Part shown: positions 5,701 to 6,578 of the stretch, one piece after another
How positions within the stretch are numbered: position 1 is the first letter of the stretch
Layout: each line of letters opens with the position of its first letter
Origin: Bacillota bacterium
GTDB lineage: Bacteria; Bacillota; GCA-003054495; Carboxydocellales; JAJZTU01
Reading direction: 5' to 3'
Assembly: GCA_021848765.1 (NCBI GenBank)
Contig: JAJZTU010000196.1
Coordinates: forward strand, 1 to 6,578
Length of the DNA: 6,578 nt
The notes under the pieces: model-generated
What the model was told of the DNA's origin: nothing
Databases searched by the model: none
What the model saw: the letters and a program-made list of their open reading frames with translations, nothing else
Made by a program: the position numbers and the translations under genes

Positions 5701-6578
5701 TGACAAAGCTGCTGAAACGCTCTCCAATTTCTCCTCCGGCAACTTTAACAGCACCGATCTCAATTATTTCATGATTTACCGATGATAATCCGGTGGTCTC
5801 CAGGTCAAAAACTACATATTCCACAGTATCCAGGGGAGTATCCCTGGGGTTGATTACAATGGGATTGCCATCATCGACGAGATAACCTTCTACCCCGAAG
5901 ATAACTTTAATGCCCAGCTTTCTGCCCACCTCTGCAGCCTCCGGAAAACCCTGAACCACCCCATGGTCAGTAATGGCCAGGGCCGGATGGCCCCACTGGG
6001 CTGCCCGCCTGACCAGTTCCTCAGCGCTGCTTACACCGTCCATGGAGCTCATCTTGGTATGAATATGCAGTTCCACACGCTTTTCTTCTGCTACATCCTT
6101 GCGTCCCACATGCTCTGCCAGGTTGATATCATAAGCCATCATGGTTAATTCCTGGGAATAGCGGTCATACTGTACCGGACCTTTGACTTTGACCCACAGG
6201 CCTTTTTTGAGCAAGCCGTCTTCAGTCAGGCGGCTCTTTTTTTCATCCTCAAAAAACTTAATGCTCAGGGAGTCGGAAAAATCGGTGATATCAAAAGTAA
6301 CCAACTTTCTTCCTGTCTTAAGTTCGCGAATTTCCAGGTTCACAATCCGGCCCTGGACGATTACATTTTTTTCTTCGTCAACTACTTCCCGGAGCAGTAC
6401 CGGATCCCCTTTAATGGGCTTACCCAGGAGAACACCGTCAGCCGGCAGGGCAGCTGCCGGTGGAACTCCTTTGCCCACAGCCTGGCTTTCCTCCGGAGCC
6501 GGGGCCGCAGCCTGAGCCCTTGCTTCCAACAGGGCATTAATTTCCGCTTGCTGCTGCTCCTCCAACCAGGCAGAATCA
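2777..6578 (-). CDS. polC: DNA polymerase III alpha subunit, PolC type (N-terminus beyond right edge)
   Basis: This is the replicative DNA polymerase of low-GC Gram-positives with built-in 3'-5' proofreading. The frame is open to the edge (first full codon GAT at 6577-6575); a TTG at 6565 is only an internal codon. Numbered from that TTG, 1262 residues are visible and roughly 170-200 N-terminal ones are missing, judging by the family length near 1440. Order: Ala/Pro/Glu-rich linker (about 8-45), OB domain (about 46-150), PHP domain (about 164-250 and 430-640) interrupted by the DEDDh exonuclease (about 250-415: D254/E256, D339, H393/D398), and polymerase core. The core has a four-Cys zinc site (C737, C740, C762, C765) and catalytic aspartates D791, D793 and D916. 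The end has helix-hairpin-helix sequence (about 1202-1250) and the clamp-binding motif QMELF at the extreme C-terminus. There is no frameshift, intein or missing catalytic residue. Confidence 0.98.
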   Translation of the reverse strand, partial: DSAWLEEQQQAEINALLEARAQAAAPAPEESQAVGKGVPPAAALPADGVLLGKPIKGDPVLLREVVDEEKNVIVQGRIVNLEIRELKTGRKLVTFDITDFSDSLSIKFFEDEKKSRLTEDGLLKKGLWVKVKGPVQYDRYSQELTMMAYDINLAEHVGRKDVAEEKRVELHIHTKMSSMDGVSSAEELVRRAAQWGHPALAITDHGVVQGFPEAAEVGRKLGIKVIFGVEGYLVDDGNPIVINPRDTPLDTVEYVVFDLETTGLSSVNHEIIEIGAVKVAGGEIGERFSSFVKPVRPIPAEIVELTGITQDMVQDAPAIEEVLRQFLDFTGDRVLVAHNAAFDTGFLRTKLTQRLQLPLENCILDTLGLARGLVPHLKNHRLKTLAQEFEVKLDNHHRAVDDAEATTQIFLKLAAMLEEQKITTLSGINQLVKNINLDQLRPFHIILLVQNDTGLRNLYRLITKSHLEYYHRNPRIPKSELIKHREGLIIGSACEAGQLIRAYLDGAGEDKLEELAKFYDYLEIQPLANNQFMVKNGQVSGWEDLKKINRKVVELGEKLNIPVVATGDVHFLDPHDEIYRRVLMAGKGFEDADDQAPLYFRTTDEMLDEFSYLGQAKAREVVITNPRAIADMVEELKPIPDEFFPPILDGAEEQIINMTNETARKIYGEELPEIVQKQVDKELNSIITNGFAVLYLIAHKLVKKSNDDGYLVGSRGSVGSSFVATMTGITEVNPLPPHYVCTNCKHSEFMTDGKYGSGADMPDKDCPKCGIKYKKDGHDIPFEVFLGFEGDKVPDIDLNFSGEYQPVAHKYTEELFGEGNVFRAGTTGTIAEKTAFGFVKKYFDERKQVKRNAELSRIVAGCTGVKRTTGQHPGGVMVIPRNCDVHDFTPLQHPADDKKSGIITTHFDYHSISSRLVKLDILGHDDPTVIRMLEDLTGVDAKTIPLDEPKVLQLFSGTESIGVTPEQIRANTGTYGIPEFGTKFVRQMLEDTKPKTFSECVRISGFSHGTDVWLNNAQDLIRAGTCQLSEAISARDDIMVYLIYKGLKPKQAFKIMEGVRKGKGVKPEDEEAMRNNQVPEWYIESCKKIKYMFPKAHAVAYVMMAFRIAYFKVYYPEAFYATYFTVRADEFDADLIVQGPEVIRQQIEEIEAKGNGASTKEKNLQTILELALEMYMRGISMTRVSLENSHSTKFLITGEGLLPPFAALQGVGDTAAKNIVQAREEAPFASIEDLRVRARISKTVIETLEKHGCLKGLASTAQMELF

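Noticed and set aside
2777..6578. The possibility of an intein, frameshift or domain loss in polC.
   Set aside because: The reading frame is continuous and all exonuclease, zinc and polymerase motifs occur in the normal order and at normal spacing; only the N-terminus is cut by the window edge.

Overview
All the genes I can support are on the minus strand. They form a conserved Firmicutes information-processing cluster, read right to left as polC, a GNAT acetyltransferase gene, rimP, nusA, ylxR (rnpM) and the start of ylxQ (L7Ae-like). A PolC-type replicase points to Firmicutes. The NusA without a C-terminal extension, the cysteine-bearing YlxR and the fairly balanced base composition suggest class Clostridia, perhaps a Peptococcaceae-type lineage. 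The phylum is firm; the finer placement is a guess.

Layout. Positions 2777-6578 hold most of polC, the alpha subunit of DNA polymerase III; its N-terminus lies beyond the right edge. After a 105-base gap with no visible terminator comes a complete GNAT N-acetyltransferase gene (2132-2671). Positions 1894-2131 are non-coding. They carry a good minus-strand sigma-A-type promoter just after the GNAT stop codon, then a leader of about 184 nt with two 9-bp hairpins. Next come rimP (1432-1893), nusA (364-1407), ylxR (79-348) and the first 26 codons of ylxQ (1-78). These four are packed with gaps of 24, 15 and 0 bases.

How they work together. PolC copies the chromosome. RimP matures the 30S subunit, NusA controls transcription pausing and termination, and YlxR/RnpM and the L7Ae-like YlxQ are small RNA-binding proteins. 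In this conserved order infB (IF2) usually follows, outside the window.

I found no mobile element, CRISPR array, RNA gene of a known class or clearly new defence or biosynthetic system. The points most worth a second look are the promoter and structured leader before rimP, the GNAT gene placed between polC and rimP, the tandem perfect Shine-Dalgarno before nusA, and the in-frame ylxR-TAG-GTG-ylxQ junction.
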